Shown here piece by piece: positions 12,801 through 27,800 of a DNA stretch of 64,000 bases. The DNA comes from Sweltsa coloradensis (taxonomy: Eukaryota; Arthropoda; Insecta; Plecoptera; Chloroperlidae): assembly GCA_024449915.1 (NCBI GenBank), contig JAMZAV010000168.1:558001-622000 (forward strand), given 5' to 3'. The notes beneath the pieces are model-generated. The model saw only the letters and a list, made by a program, of their open reading frames with translations. It was not told the DNA's origin and did not search any database. Made by a program: the position numbers and the translations under genes. Position 1 is the stretch's first letter. The number at the start of each line of letters is the position of its first letter.

Positions 12801-15800
12801 GCTGCCGATTCTTGCCGAAGAGCAGACAATCATGGAAGCCATCAAAGAGAACCCGGTTGTTATTATTGCAGGGGAAACGGGAAGTGGTAAAACCACGCAA
12901 GTGCCACAGTTTCTCTATGAGGCGGGATATGCAAGGTACGTTATCCAACTACCAACCATATTCATGGGTGCTAGAATATGTATGTTTAGAGCATAGTTGT
13001 AGGTATATGTTGAATAAAATGCCACTGGTCAAAGTTTTTATTATTCCTTATAACATCTTTGACACTTTGTTAATAAGTACTTTATAATTTGCATTATTTA
13101 AAGATGTGGGCCTACCAAACCCTAACATTTAGGATTAGATTTATTAGGTTAATGGTAGGCCTATGTTAATAAAATGTCAATCACATTGGCTGGAGTATGT
13201 TAGGATAGAAACCTTCAAGATGAGGTGGAACCGTAGAAGTTGATGAAACATCTCAAAGATAGGCCTAAGCTGTTGGATTAGATGTATTTTACACTGATAT
13301 GTCTATTTATTCTTATTAAGTTATTACAGTAATTTAATTGTAATATTATTTCACGATACCGGTACTTTACCCAAGTATTCTTTCTTTCCTTGTGGCGAGC
13401 TCCTCACAATCTGGTTGTTGTTTCTCTAGCGACGGCAAGATGATTGGCGTAACGGAACCGCGCCGTGTGGCCGCCATCTCCATGGCAACGCGCGTCGCCG
13501 ACGAGATGAACCTGAGCGGGCGAGAAGTCTCCTACTTGATCCGCTTCGAGGGAAACGCCACCGACGACACCAAGATCAAGTTCATGACTGACGGCGTTCT
13601 GCTCAAGGAGATTCAAAGTGTACGGTCGTGTTTTGTTTAGTTCATTGTTTGGTGTTGAGCGGTGACAGCCGCTCTGTCAATACAGCTGCTGAACAATCAT
13701 TACCTCGGTGTTGTTTGCATGTCTATTTCAGTGCTGGCTGTTGTATTCCACTTAAGACTAATGGTAGTGATGGACCATGGTGGTGACTGGTGTTTGTTGT
13801 TTCAGAGCTCCACAATTATATTTTATTTGGGGCTATGAGTGGAATAAAGTTACAAAGATCAATGAAAAATTACTAAATTATATTAGAAAATACAACCAAC
13901 ACAATCTTTAATATAGCCCAAGTACTGAACTTACAAATTTTTTATTTATTTATTTATTATTAATTAATTATTAATTAATTAAAAGTTTTATACATAGGCC
14001 TACAGTAAATTAAACCAGGGTTGCTGTTTTTACGGATTTTATCCGTTTTAACAAATTTTGAGGGTGCAAAACGGATTGATGGATTTTTATTCCAATTTAT
14101 GGATTTAAAAAAAAAGTTTTTTTAGTTCTTTGTTTTACACTGTTTTTAACTAGGGCTGGGCAAAAAATCTATATTTCAATGCGATATTGATTAGTGAGAA
14201 CATTTTCGATATATAAATATCAAAATTTACACAAAAAATGCCAAATTTCATAATTTTGGTGGAGATGCCTGGTAGGTAGTCAAAATTAAATGAATCCTGG
14301 CTGGATCACGGTAGAGGTGCCGGGTCATAAAACGCAATTGTGAGATAGTAAAAATCGTTAAAAATGCAAAATGCATGCAACCCTATTTTGGCCTCAAATC
14401 ATTTAAAATAGGCCTACTTTTTAAATTTTTTTAGCAACAGTTATTACATTTTGATATATCGATAGCATCGATCCGAGATCTCATTTGGAACAGAGAAGTA
14501 CCAAAGAAGTACAAGGTTACCACCATCTACCAGACCTACTTTGTTCCAATACTGACATATGCAGCAGAGACTTGGAATATTAAAACAGTGGATGAGAGCC
14601 TTGTGCAGGCTGTAGATATGAAGTTTTTGAGAAGCATTGTAGGTAAGGTAAGACTAGATGGGACCGAATACGGAATGAGGATATCCGAGATCAAGTAGGC
14701 GTGAGGAATTTAATCGAGCGAATTGGAGAGAGAAGATGAAAGTGGTTCGGACAGTCAAAAGGATGGAAGGAGCAAGATTACCAAGAAGGATGATGGAATT
14801 GGAAATTCCAGGTAGGAGACCAAGGGGCAGACCACGACAACAATGGCAGAATAGTGTGAGAAAAGATGTAGAACAGCGGGGAGGAGAGTGGAATGTGGTG
14901 GAAGAAGAGGAGTGGTGGCAGGACAGAAGAAGATAGAGAGACCTGTCTTCAATGCCCACCCAACGCAGAGTTGGACGTGGCAACAGATAATGATGATGAT
15001 AGCATCGAAATTGGTACATTTTAGCATTAAAAGGATTTTTAAGGATTGGAGTGTTTCATTTATGGATTTCTAAGGATTTTTGATGTGCTCAAACAGGATT
15101 TTGATTTTTTCTAGGTGGAAACCCTGAATTAAACCATTTTACAAAGTCCCTAAGTAACATTTTCAAATTTAACATATAAGTAACCTAAGTAGCATTTTCA
15201 AATTTGTCTCGTGTCTTTCAGGACTTCTTGCTATCAAGGTATTCTGTGATCATCCTCGACGAAGCCCACGAGCGCAGTGTCTACACGGACATTCTGATTG
15301 GTCTGCTGTCGCGCATCGCCCCGCTCAGACACAAGCGAAACAACCCTCTGAAGCTGATCATCATGTCGGCCACGCTCAGGCTCGAAGACTTCACCACAAA
15401 CACGAGACTATTCAAGACACCCCCTCCAGTCATCCAGGTGAGCGTGATGTGCGAGGGTTAGTGTTGGGACTTGAAATTTTTTCAATAAAAAAAATATCAA
15501 AATTCAATCAAATTCAATCTAATTTCAAAAAGAATATTTACCAATCAACAAGATATTGCATATTAGTACCTATCAGTCACTTATTTCTCCTGAGCCTGAA
15601 CTCCTGCTATACATCCTTGATAAAAATAAATTGTTTTGATTTATAATGGTAAAATACAGTTCAAACAACAGATTAACAAACCTTGAAAATTTTCATGAAA
15701 TTTTCAAGATTATTTTTTCATGAAAATTTCCATGTTGTCATTGTCATTCACAAGTGAAAATCACAATTTGCTAAAGAAAAGTGGTTCCACAAAAGAAATG

Positions 15801-18800
15801 AATTTATTTTCCCAACGTAACGACTGTCTCAACTCTGTTCACGCTAGCTCAACGAGGATCTATCACACCAAGGTAGTCCATGATCTAGCACAGATTATTT
15901 TTATTTGTGCTAGCTACACATATTTCTTTTCAATCATACACAAATGCGACATTCCTTTCACCGCGCGTTCATACTAAGCGCACCACTACCACACGTAGCG
16001 AGAGCATCTGCACTCTTTGGTTGGAGCTAGTTTCAAACACACAGACCACGTTCATCACTTGAGCCGAGTCCGGACTGACTTGGGTTCGAACTGAATTTTC
16101 AGTTCAGTTTACTAACGTTTACCACACGGGTCGAGTCCGAACTAGATTATAAGAACTCAGTTCGTACTCAACGGGGGCGTGGTTTTACAAAATAATACCG
16201 ATTGTTAAACGTGACTGACATCAGCTCAGGATCCACTAGATACTTATGTCGAGCTGCTGCTTCACGACTAATCGATTAGTCGAACGCGGCTAGCGCACTG
16301 TCTAGTAGATTTCTTTGAGGTGATTTAATTATAAAGATGGCCGTGAGCTGTCATTTGAGTTCGCTTGCGCTTATCACGTATATCTCAGCCCGCACAACCG
16401 AGCTCGGCGCGGCTTCGTTACCGAGCTGGACTCAGTCCGTACTGATGTGTTTAGCAGGCGATTTCAGTTCGTACTCAGGTCAGTTCGTATGTTTCAGTCC
16501 GGACTCGGCTCGAGTGATAAACGTGGTAACACACTCATTTCACATTTCAAATACGTTCAAGTGTAATTCATACACATATTTCATGTTGTGTTTTAGGTTG
16601 ATTCTCGACAATTTCCTGTAACTGTTCATTTTAACAAGCGGACAGCATCGGATTACTTAACGGAAGCATACAAAAAGGCGTGTAAGATCCATACACAACT
16701 GCCAGAAGGGGGTATTCTTATATTTGTCACCGGTAAGTTTTAATTAAACATGAAAGCAATGCTGAATAGTTAGTTGTTACATATTGACATGTAATGTGTA
16801 GTTGAATGGGAAGGAACAGCAAGCTGGGCCACAGGTTTCTCAAGATCCAGCTGTTGACACTTTGAGGGTGGCTAGTCATGCGGGGTCTCAGGCCTACATA
16901 ATCCGACTGAGTGCATTTGAGCTGGTAGACCACGTTGGAAGGGAGGCAGTTGTTGTTGTGTTGTTGTGTATGGATGGGGTAGATGACACCTGTGGCTTCA
17001 GCAGTGAACGTCTTGGTACAGTTGTCGTTCGACAATTTGAACTCTTATAGTTCAAAATTTGCCGAATTTTGGATTTTGGATTTTTGGTTAATTTGAATTT
17101 GTATATTTCGAACTGGCTTTTGGAGCGTCCCCTCGACTTCGAATTATTGAGCAACTACTGTAGGTGGATGCATACCTGGCGGTTGCAGGGATAAGATCCC
17201 GCTGGAGGAGATCTCTGCGTAGGGTCCCGTTTAGGTTGAGCGTCTCCCATGTTCGGAAAAGAAGAAGCCGTCACAAGTATAGGGAGTCTACTATTCCACT
17301 CCTCTTCTCACACACTTCTCCAAGTTATATTTAATTTTTATATTCAAAAGGGTTTAATATGTGTAGGTATTTGTTACGTATTAGATTGGGTGCATTCTCT
17401 TAATACTGTTCATTTGCTTTTCATTCTAGGTCAACATGAAGTTAATAGCCTTGTTTCGAGGTTACGTAAATCATTTCCGCTTTCTAAGAAGAAAAGAAGG
17501 TTACAACAATATGATGAAAATGACGATGAGGTGCGTTAACGTTACAGAATTGTTTTGTTATGCATTGCTACTATTTTGACTTTTTACTATTACCGTATGG
17601 CGTATTGGCCCGAATATAGCGCAATGTTTTTTTCCGAAAATATAATGTCAAAAACAGCACTTGCCTTGTTTTTGCAGTCATTGCCTAAACCCCCCCCCCC
17701 CCCCACTCGACGTGCGGCAAGCGGGTGTCATCATCACGAGCTCTTCAGATAAAGACCGAGGTAATATCGCCACGTATCACGTGTTCCGCGGAAAATGAAC
17801 ACCAAAATAACTGTGCGACAATTAAAAAGTTTTTAATGTTCGATTCCAATTTTTTGGAATCGATGTCATCCCTTAATCAGACTGGTGAACTGTGGTTGGC
17901 CTATGTGATCTTGTGCTTGGCCCTACACTGTTAAACATTGTTCAAAAGGTTTTGTTTTAAGAGTGAAATTTTAGGCTATTCATTCATTGTATTGTAAATA
18001 AAAAATGTTTGTTGTACATTACATTTTAATTTTCTTTGTTTTTTTCTTTTTCTTGAAATGATTTCGAAAAATTTGAGGTTGTTTTATATTCAAGATCGTG
18101 CTATATTCGGGCCTATACGGACGTAGATGATTTATTTTTGGTAATGTTTTGCTCAATAGTTTATTCTGAATATATATAATAACTGTGTGTCTCTTCACAG
18201 GTAGAAGAAGAAAAGAACTTGAGAAATGTTATCAGAAATGTCCGCGATGCTCGTAAAAAGCGAGCCGCAGAAATCAAACTTCCAAACATCAATCTTGATA
18301 ATTTTTCTGTAGTTCCTAGTGATGATACCGATATGGATTTACTAGGTAAGTTGTGTGTCTTTCATGATTTTATTGTGTATTTCAAATATCACTCTACACA
18401 GTAGTCCTACTTGGAAACAAGTTTTACACATGTTAAAACTAGTAAAACACACATGTTTTTAGGCGGTGATGAAGATCTGGAAGATGAAGATGAGCCGACT
18501 ATAACTCCCGTCACCCACGGCCACCCTATGTGGGTTCTTCCTCTATTCTCTCTGTTGCCAAGCAATCGACAGGCAAAGGTAAATTATTTACCCAGCTTAC
18601 ACGAATAGAGCTGAGTTTGAATGCACAAACCTTGGCCAATAAAATGTTGAACAAAAAGGTCTGTTGCTTATTATTGCATGTTTTCTCTTGCTATGTGCGG
18701 TACAAAGCCTGGGCTGGTTACTTTTTATTCCCACATACAATTGGAGTTTAGAACCCTATGAAATTATTTTCAAGTTATTGTAACTATAAATGCTAAGTTT

Positions 18801-21800
18801 GATAAGTTGTCTTTTCTAGTAGTAGCTACTGGTACTAATAGCATAATATAATAATAATTATTTAGCAATTGCTATTTTATTTTTTCATCAGTACCCTATT
18901 GAAATATCATTTGTTCTACAAATCAATTAAATTTTGACTAATAAATGCTGAAATTAGTATTTAGTCCAAAATACAGAGTTAAGACCAGAAATGAGCTACA
19001 AAATAGGCTACAATGCAGGAATTTGATTTACTTTGCAAAGTATGTAAGACTTGTTCAATGGTGCAAATTTAAAATTGAAAACAAATGTTGAATACTTTTG
19101 AGTTTCAGTATGCTGCCAGCTGTTGCTTGGGGCTTAGATTGCAATCATATAGTGTATATCTAGAGACTCACATATTTTAAGAGTGTGGCGGATATGCTCT
19201 TAGACCTTAGTGGTGGACAGAAGAAATGACCTAGGAGTATTAATGTCATGGAAATTGGAAAAATTGCTCGGTTATTCAGTTAAAATACTGATTTTCAAAG
19301 GACAACTAAATAAATCTAATTACAATAATGCAGTTGCATACAATAATGAACAATAGTTATTACGTAAAGTTTGAGATGTTGCTTAAAATGTCAGTGCATT
19401 GGTTAATCAAAGTTACCATATTTAATTTCTGTATCCCTATGTTTGTCCAGGTGTTTGACCCGCCCCCTGCCGGCTGCCGGCTGTGCATCGTGTCCACCAA
19501 CGTTGCGGAAACCTCGCTTACGATCCCCGGCGTGAAGTACGTAGTGGACAGCGGCCGGGTCAAGTCTCGTCTGTACGACAAGGTGACCGGCGTGTCAGCG
19601 TTCCACGTCACGTGGACCAGCAAGGCAGGAGCCAATCAGAGAGCCGGGAGGGCTGGACGGACGTCCGCGGGTCACTGCTATAGGTAGGTCGGAGCAGAGT
19701 TGGTTGGGTAAGCTACTTTATAATTCCTTTGTTTTTAAAATAAAAATAGAAAACAAAGTTGATGCGTTTTGTGAACCTTGCAAATATACAAAAAAACTGG
19801 TATCTTCTTAATTATCTCATCATCTCACATCTTTTTGTCACCAATATTATGTACCGGTAATTCATAATTTTATTTTCTACTTTACTTTATCTTACCTCGC
19901 CTATTTTAGTTCAATTTAGTCAAATCACTATGCAACAGAGCTCTATTGAGCTTGCTTAGGCCTAATCAATTTCAAGAATATTATATTATGTGCAGTTATT
20001 TGTTATGAATGTACCTTCCCTTATATCAGTTATATGTAATTCAGATTTATACATCCCTACAAAAGGAAATATGTGAAATACAAAAGGAACTTGTTACCGT
20101 CCCAGTTATTTATTAAAAAAATTGAACCACATAGTTCCATTTACAATTCCTACAAAATAATTTAGGAACTATGGCGTTCCTAATTTCTTTCCAAATGGAC
20201 CAAGCCAAGTTATATTACGTATTTATGCGATTGTGTAGTACCTACCTACCTAGTAATGCACCATGGAGTAATGCTTGCACCACTATTATACCAATGAAAT
20301 TTTAAGAAGTAATTGTTGTGCTATTAGAACATAATATGTTTTTGTATCGTAAATGTACTTCTTACAAGTGAAGTAGCCTAAATTGTTTTAACTATTCAGT
20401 ATTGTTTTCCAGGTTATACTCATCGGCCATGTTCAACGATCAGTTTGACGAGTTCGCTAAGCCCGAGATTCAGCGGAAACCGGTCGACGACTTGGTTCTT
20501 CAAATGAAAGCCATGAACATAGTCAAAGTGGTGAACTTTCCTTTCCCCTCGTCACCCGACGAAGTCCAGTTGAAGTCGGCAGAACGCCGGCTGCAGTTAC
20601 TGGGAGCATTGAAAGCTCCGGACAAGGGAGAAGGTAGGACATGCTGTTGACTTTACTATTTACTTTGTGATGGAATGATGTTGATTAAGGCATTTCTGCT
20701 GATTGGGAAAGGAGAAAGGAGACCAACGCCCTATCTGAAACTTGGAAGATATAGTGATCCCAACGAAAAAATGCAGGTGGCTCGAAATTCTTTTCCCAAC
20801 ATAACAACTATGTCAATTCTATTCACCCTAGCTCAGCGTGGATCTTGCACACGGAGGAACTCTGTGATCTAGCACAGATAAATTTTGCTTGCGTTGGTAA
20901 AATATATTTCTCTTTCATACACAAAGGCGACATTCCATTTACCGCGCATTCATTCTACCCCCACCACTACCAAGCATCTGCATTCTTTCGTTGGAGCAAG
21001 TATAGCTGTGTGAGACTAGATGATAACAGTATTGGTAGCCTCATGTTTATGATTTATGGGAAGCTAGCTATTGCTGTTGCCTTGTCGATTTAGCTCTCCA
21101 AAGAAATAACAAAACCTCCAGTCCCTTTATACCCCCCCCCCCTTCCCCCTTTGTTGATCAAGTGACTGGCAGCAAGCAAATGCAGCTAGTTTTCTGTGCA
21201 GTCATTTATATTTACATGTAACTTATTAGTTATCATATTCATCATATTCATCATATTCATCATATTATATACCCTACCTTGTCCATCTCCATGTCATATC
21301 ATATTTCATAATGTACATTTTAAATTAAATTAAAATTAAAATTGTTATCTTAGGGTACAAGATCTTTATTTTGTGTTCCTACACTTTTTTTAAACGTTCA
21401 AACATATCCAGTTATCTAAAAAATAATATTACATAGGGCCTACAAAACAAAATAAAAACATTTCTTATTGTATATTTTATTTTGTGTGCCACATATTTAT
21501 ACCATGTATATGCTAGGAAGCTTCGCAAACGCTTTTTCAGGCGCGTTGTTGGATGAGCATAATTTTTTTAAACGAAAAAAGCGTAAAATTGCCATTTTCA
21601 TGAGAAATTATTTTTCTATTGCGCTCAAATTTCACAAGAATATATTAATTTATAAAATTAGGTTTTTTTAAAAAAATTGTTACAATCGGATAAAGCATGT
21701 ACCGGTAGGTGTTGCAAGTCAAAGAAATGTAAAAAAACAAAAAAAACGTAAAATTGCGATTTTTTGGAAAAGTTATTTTACGATTCCGCTAAAAATTTTA

Positions 21801-24800
21801 CACCAATATGTAAATTCATAAAATTAAGGTTCTGTGAAAAAACCATTACAATCGGATAAAGCATGAAGGTGTTATAAGTCAAAGAAATGTTTGAAAAAAA
21901 AAAAAAATTGTACCATTGCAATTTTCATAAGAAATAATTTTTCAATTGCGCTCAAATTCCACACAAATATAGTAATTCATAAAATTTAGGTTCTGCGAAA
22001 AATTCATCACAATCGGATGAAGTATGTAAGCCTAGATGTTATAAGCCGAAAAAAGTTTTTAAAAATTAAAAAAAAAACATAAAATTGCGTTATTCTTGAG
22101 AAATAATTTTTAGATTGCGCTTAAAAAAGTGGCAGTTCTAAGTTCAGAGATTTCGAAGGCCTCCAGAAAATTTCATCGCAATTAGAGTATCAGTTTAGCT
22201 GGAATCGTGTTAACAGACGTACAAAAATACAAAAAAAAGCATTCCGGATTTGTTTCTCCAGTGTAGTGAAATGGAATCTTCGTTTTGCTCGCTATGCTCA
22301 TCCAATCAGTTAGCTGATTAAAATAATTTTATCATGTTATAGATGCCTAGAAATACAGTGAAACCTCTATCCATAGTTTCTCAAACTACTATTTTCCTGC
22401 ATCTATAGTGTTTTTTATACACTCCCATAATAAGCTTTATTGTTATTTTCTATTTGATCCATAGTTTTTCCGGATCCATAGTTTTTTTCAAGTACTCCCC
22501 TGAAAAACGATGCATAGAGGTTTCACTGTACTGTACTTTTGTGTTTTCTATGCCTGGATATTATAAACTGATGATCTTGCTGGTTCTAGACGAGTGGAGC
22601 AGCCGCATCACCCAACTGGGCCTGGCTATCTCTGCGTTCCCTGTGTCCCCGCGCTACGGCAAGATGCTGGCGCTCAGCCACCAACACGACCTGCTGCCGT
22701 ATACAGTTTGCATGGTGGCAGCACTGTCTGTGCAGGAGGTGCTGCAAGAGGTGCCCATATCGAGCTCTCTGGAGCAAGGCTCTCACAAGACCAAAGCGGA
22801 GTGGGCCAGAACAAGAAGACAGTGGGCGGGAACGGGCAACTCTCTCCTCCTGGGTACGTCTAGCTTCCTTCTCTTATATCTCGAGACGGACAGGGATATA
22901 TCGATACAGAATGGAAACCTTGTTTTATATTTAGTTAAATAATGATTTATATTTAAATTTAATATTTCCTATTAAAAAATATTGATCTTTGGTTGGTTAT
23001 CGCTTACTCGTCGATTGCGTCGGGGCCTGCAGGGTTGGCTTGGTCGCTTCGGTTTACTGTCCCCCACTGAAAATCAATTATATGACTGAGTTGGTAGACT
23101 CTAAATACAATTTGTAATTTTATATTTTTTATATTTAAATAAAAGCAAAAGCAATATTCAAATTTATTTTGTGTGGTGTTAGCCACTTAGGATACTACTT
23201 AGAATACAGAACAATTAAGATATACCGGGATTGTTACTGAATTTTATTTGATGGTAGGTGATCCTATGGTTCTGCTTCGGGCGGTGGGAGCGGCAGAGTT
23301 TGCGGGCGCGCAAGGAAAACTGGAAAAGTTCTGTACTGAAAACGGTCTGAGGTAAGTGAGGCGCTGTTGTTTAGTTATTGTGTACTTCTATGAAACTTCT
23401 ATCCTGCTCACTATATTTAGCTATAAAAACTGATAATAAACTTCAGCTAACATTAGCTATTTTGGAGGGAGGTTAGCAGTACCGTACATAATAATTGGCT
23501 CCATTAAGAAACTAACAAAAAACTTTTTAAAAATAAATTAACAGGTTTGGCATAAATTAGCAAAAATTAGGATAGTCAATTTCACAAACCTAATACGTAA
23601 ACGACATCAAACAAGCTCTTAAACAAATTTCTATGAATTATTAAGCCCTGCATGCAAATCCATGTTAATAATATAGATAGCTCTGTTAAAACAACTAATG
23701 ATGAAGTCCCTACAGAAGCTTTGTGGATTCAAATTTTGTAAATTCAAAATGTGTCTTTAGATCCCTTGGAATTTAAATTAAGGATGGATTCATCATCATC
23801 ATCATCATCATCAATCATTATCCATCGCCACTTCCCGCTTCAGGCAGAATAAACTTGGGTTTAGCAACCAAATTTGTCCACTTCTTTTTATCCTCTTTCA
23901 ATTGTATCTTTCCTACATCTTCCCAGCTCTCTCCTCTTGCCTCCAAGTCTCGTAAGGTATCCTTCCATCTCTGTTGGCCTCCCCCACCTTCTTCTTCCTT
24001 TTCTCACACATTCTCTTGGGCATCCTTTCTTCCCCCATTTGTTTAATATGTATGGATCACTGAGTTAAAAGTTAATTTACGGGACCCTAATTGTTATGAA
24101 TGTCCCACCATCTGATGAGCACAAACACTTCTCCTCCGCAGACACAAGGCGATCACGGAGGTGCGCAAGCTGCGTCTCCAGCTGACGACCGAGATCAACC
24201 TGAACGTTCCCGAGCTGAACCTGTGCGTCGACCCGTCCATGCGGCCGCCCAGCGAGGAGCAGGCGCGACATCTCCGACAGATCCTGCTGGCGGGCATGCT
24301 GGATCAGGTCGGCAGGAAGGTGGGGGAGGACGAGGTCAAGGAGACGCAAGACAAGGCCAAGATGAAACATGCCTACAGGTACAGACTACAGGTGTTGTTG
24401 CTTGTGGGAACGTTCTAAACTAGAAGCTAGAAGTAGTTCGAACCGAGAAATGTTTTATAATTTCACTTTCACGAACACCACTGGCTATCATTTTGGATAG
24501 CTAGGAAGAAAAATGATTGAAGAATCAAGCTTTCGGCATAGGAGAAAAAAAAATACTAATTTAATTTGACATCTTCTTCTGTCCTGCCACCACTTTGCCA
24601 CCACCAGAAGAAGATGGAGAGGCCTGTCTTCAATGCCGACCCAACGCAGAGTAAGACGTGGCAACAGATAATGACGATGATTAATTTGACTAATGTTTTA
24701 GGTATTTCACACACACGATCAATGGTCAGTTTTAATTCAAGCCATTCTCTAAGATAAAGTTACAGATTGTTTTCAGAAGGTTTTTGCCATTTCATCGTAA

Positions 24801-27800
24801 AGCGCAAGTTTTTGGCAAATGCAAACTTGGCCAACCATGATCCTGAACACTGTTTGTTACTGATAATATGCAAGAGCAAGATTAAATGGTAAATAAAACT
24901 TATGAATTTCGTTGAATTTAATTCCTTATTTCGTGTTAAAAATGGACAAAAATATGCATATTTCGGTGAATAAAGTACCAATTTTGGTAAAATATTAGAT
25001 CTTTAAAGCAATACTTTACTTTAATACAGCGATAGGAGCGGACTTACAATATTGGTGCAGTGTGTGTCAGTTTAAAATGCAAATTTAATAACGTTAATGT
25101 TCTAATTCAATAGGATTAAATTAATATTTCTTCAGTTGCATTACAAATGCTTTGGACAAGGTGCCATAACGCGTAATTTCACCATTTGTATTGACAATAA
25201 ATAGAGTTTTCAGTGAATAATACAGATATATTTGTATTTTTTGCACTCAAAAATCATTAATTTCGGTATAAAAAACAATTTTAACTCAATTTCGGTATAA
25301 AAAACAAATTTCTCCCAATTTCGCTGTAAAAGCTATTATACCGCCACTTACGAAAAATGCGGGGCCCTAATAATATGCCTTTAAGTTCAGTCCGAGTGTG
25401 TTTCAGGTTTGGTTAGAATGTTTCCAGCTATCTTCTCTTGCTTGTCGTTGTCGGTCTCCTTCTATGCTCTCCTTGGCCTCCTCGTCTTCTTCAAGAAATC
25501 AATTTATATTTATTAGGGCTGTGCGAGACTCGAAATTTCGAGCCGAGATCGAGCACGTCAACATTCTCGCTCGCTCGCTCGTGTGATTTTTTTGATGCTC
25601 GAAAATTCGAGTCTCGAAATGACTCTAGAATTGTTCGAGAACGAACGAAAATACGGCCTCGGCGGCGTAATATTCCATATTATGACGCGCTCTGCAACAT
25701 TCTTCACGTCGACAGCGAACAGCTGACTGGTAATGGGCATTGCGCAGGCGCAGGCCACTCGATGCTCTCGCTTTGACGCCGTGCCCGTGCGCACCGACAC
25801 TGCGCATGTCTCCAAAGAACTCGGATAAAGACATGCCAACCTCTTCTTTGGTCTAATATCGATATGTCGCAGACATGCGTTCGACTTTAAATCGACTATC
25901 GACTTTTACGAATTACGACGTACGTCACAAGGCTGCAAGTTGTTTAGCGTCTGTCATTCCGTAAACAACTGAATCAATTTGAAATGTATATATAATGCGA
26001 CGGACCTATGTTTTTTTTACTTTCCGTATTATTTGAAGAAATTAGTGTTCCCAATATGTGTTTTAATACAATTTGCAGGTAAAGCGCAATTGAAATACGA
26101 GGTGAAATGAACATAGTTATGACTGCCTTAACCCTACTTATTGTGTAATGGCCCACATCAACTTAGAGCATTAATTCAATGCACAAGGATGTGAGCTGAA
26201 CTACTGCTGGCCTAGGCCTAGCTAGCCCTACAAGGCTAGGCCTAGAGGCCCCTTAAAGGCTTCTAGGGCCTAGCTAGGCCCACCCTAGGCCTTGCCTAGG
26301 GCCAAAAATAATATTGTTCTTTGAACTTCAAATAGAAAGAACACAATTGTTAATAGTAGAGGCAATTTAGAAATGAGCCTAGGCCTAGGCTAGCTTAGCC
26401 TAAGCAGTAAGCCTATGATTAAAATGATTTTAGATTAATGTTTTATCAATTGGCAGGCCCAACACTGTAATAACATATTGAAAATTTTGTGTTTATAACA
26501 TCGTGACAAAATGTATACCAGCATTTGGAACTGGTTCGGTTGAGAGTGGCCAACTTTTAAACACTTGTAAACTGTGTTGTGTGTGTTAAGGTTTTGAAGG
26601 TTTTTTGTTTAAAATAGCGACGTTAAAGGTTTTGAAGGTTTTTTTTGTTTAAAATAGCGACGTTAAAGGTTTTGTAAGGTTACTTAAAGTGAGTGTACGG
26701 CTCGGTGGAAGTGCTGGTGAAAAGTTGGCCACTCTCAACCGAACCAGTACCCAGCATTTGTGGTAAATTAAATTTTGGTCTGCTCGCTCGAATCTCGCTC
26801 GAAAATCAAGCAAAAGACCAAATACTCGCTCGATCTCGCTCGACTAAAAAAATCCCTGCTCGCACAGCCCTAATATTTATAGTCGACCCAATCGGTCCCA
26901 GAACTGATTTTCAGTGGGCGACATTAAATTTAAAGCAGACCAATCCAACCCTGTAGACGTCGACACCATCATTCTATCATACGTTCTTTTTGGCATCCCC
27001 TCTTTCATCATTCGTCCATGGTAGTCATGAATGATAAAAATGTTATTGATTTATGATTTGATGTCCTCCTTTGTAAATCAGTTTTTCAACTGAATAGGAT
27101 AGACGTTCATCATCATTATCTGTTGCCACGTCCAACTCTGTGTGGGTCGGCATTGAAGACAGGCCTCTCCATTTTCTTCTGTCATGCCACCACTCCTCTC
27201 CTTCCACCACGTTAAAAAAATAAAAAAAAAAAAAAAAACGCTTTTTATACTAATTACGCCCCTTTTATCTTTTTCCATAAAACTATCAACTGTAAATCGT
27301 GTTTCCTCATTCATGCTGGGAATGGTAATTGATGTTATTGACTTCCTTACTCTACGTGTCCATCTTGTCGACACAGATGCGGTGACATGGAGGATCCGGT
27401 GATCAACCAGAGCCCAGGTTCGATGTGACGACCGACAAGATGTATTGCAGCGTCTCCGGATCTTACGGTGAGCAATCTATGAGAACAGTTTCAATAAAAT
27501 TACACGTGTACCTACAGTGAGTAATTCAAATTTCTAATTAACCAAAACAGTATTGAAATTATGTTTGTTCCCTTATCTATTATGATGACTGTTTATTGAA
27601 CTTTTTTTCTTTCTTTATTTAACGTGTATCCTATTCAGTTGAAAAACTTATTCACAAAGGAGGACAACCTTTTACCCTATTTAGTTACTGTAAAAACTTA
27701 TTCACAAATGAAGACAAATCCTTCACGAGTTCATTTCTATGTTAGGCTTGTTCAAATGAACAACAAATCCCCACCATCCAAAGTTTCTGTTATTCAAGCT

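Noticed and set aside
25398..25776. Plus-strand frames as missing DHX37 exons
   Set aside because: CT-rich LINE tail and hAT subterminal repeats; no DHX37 motif.
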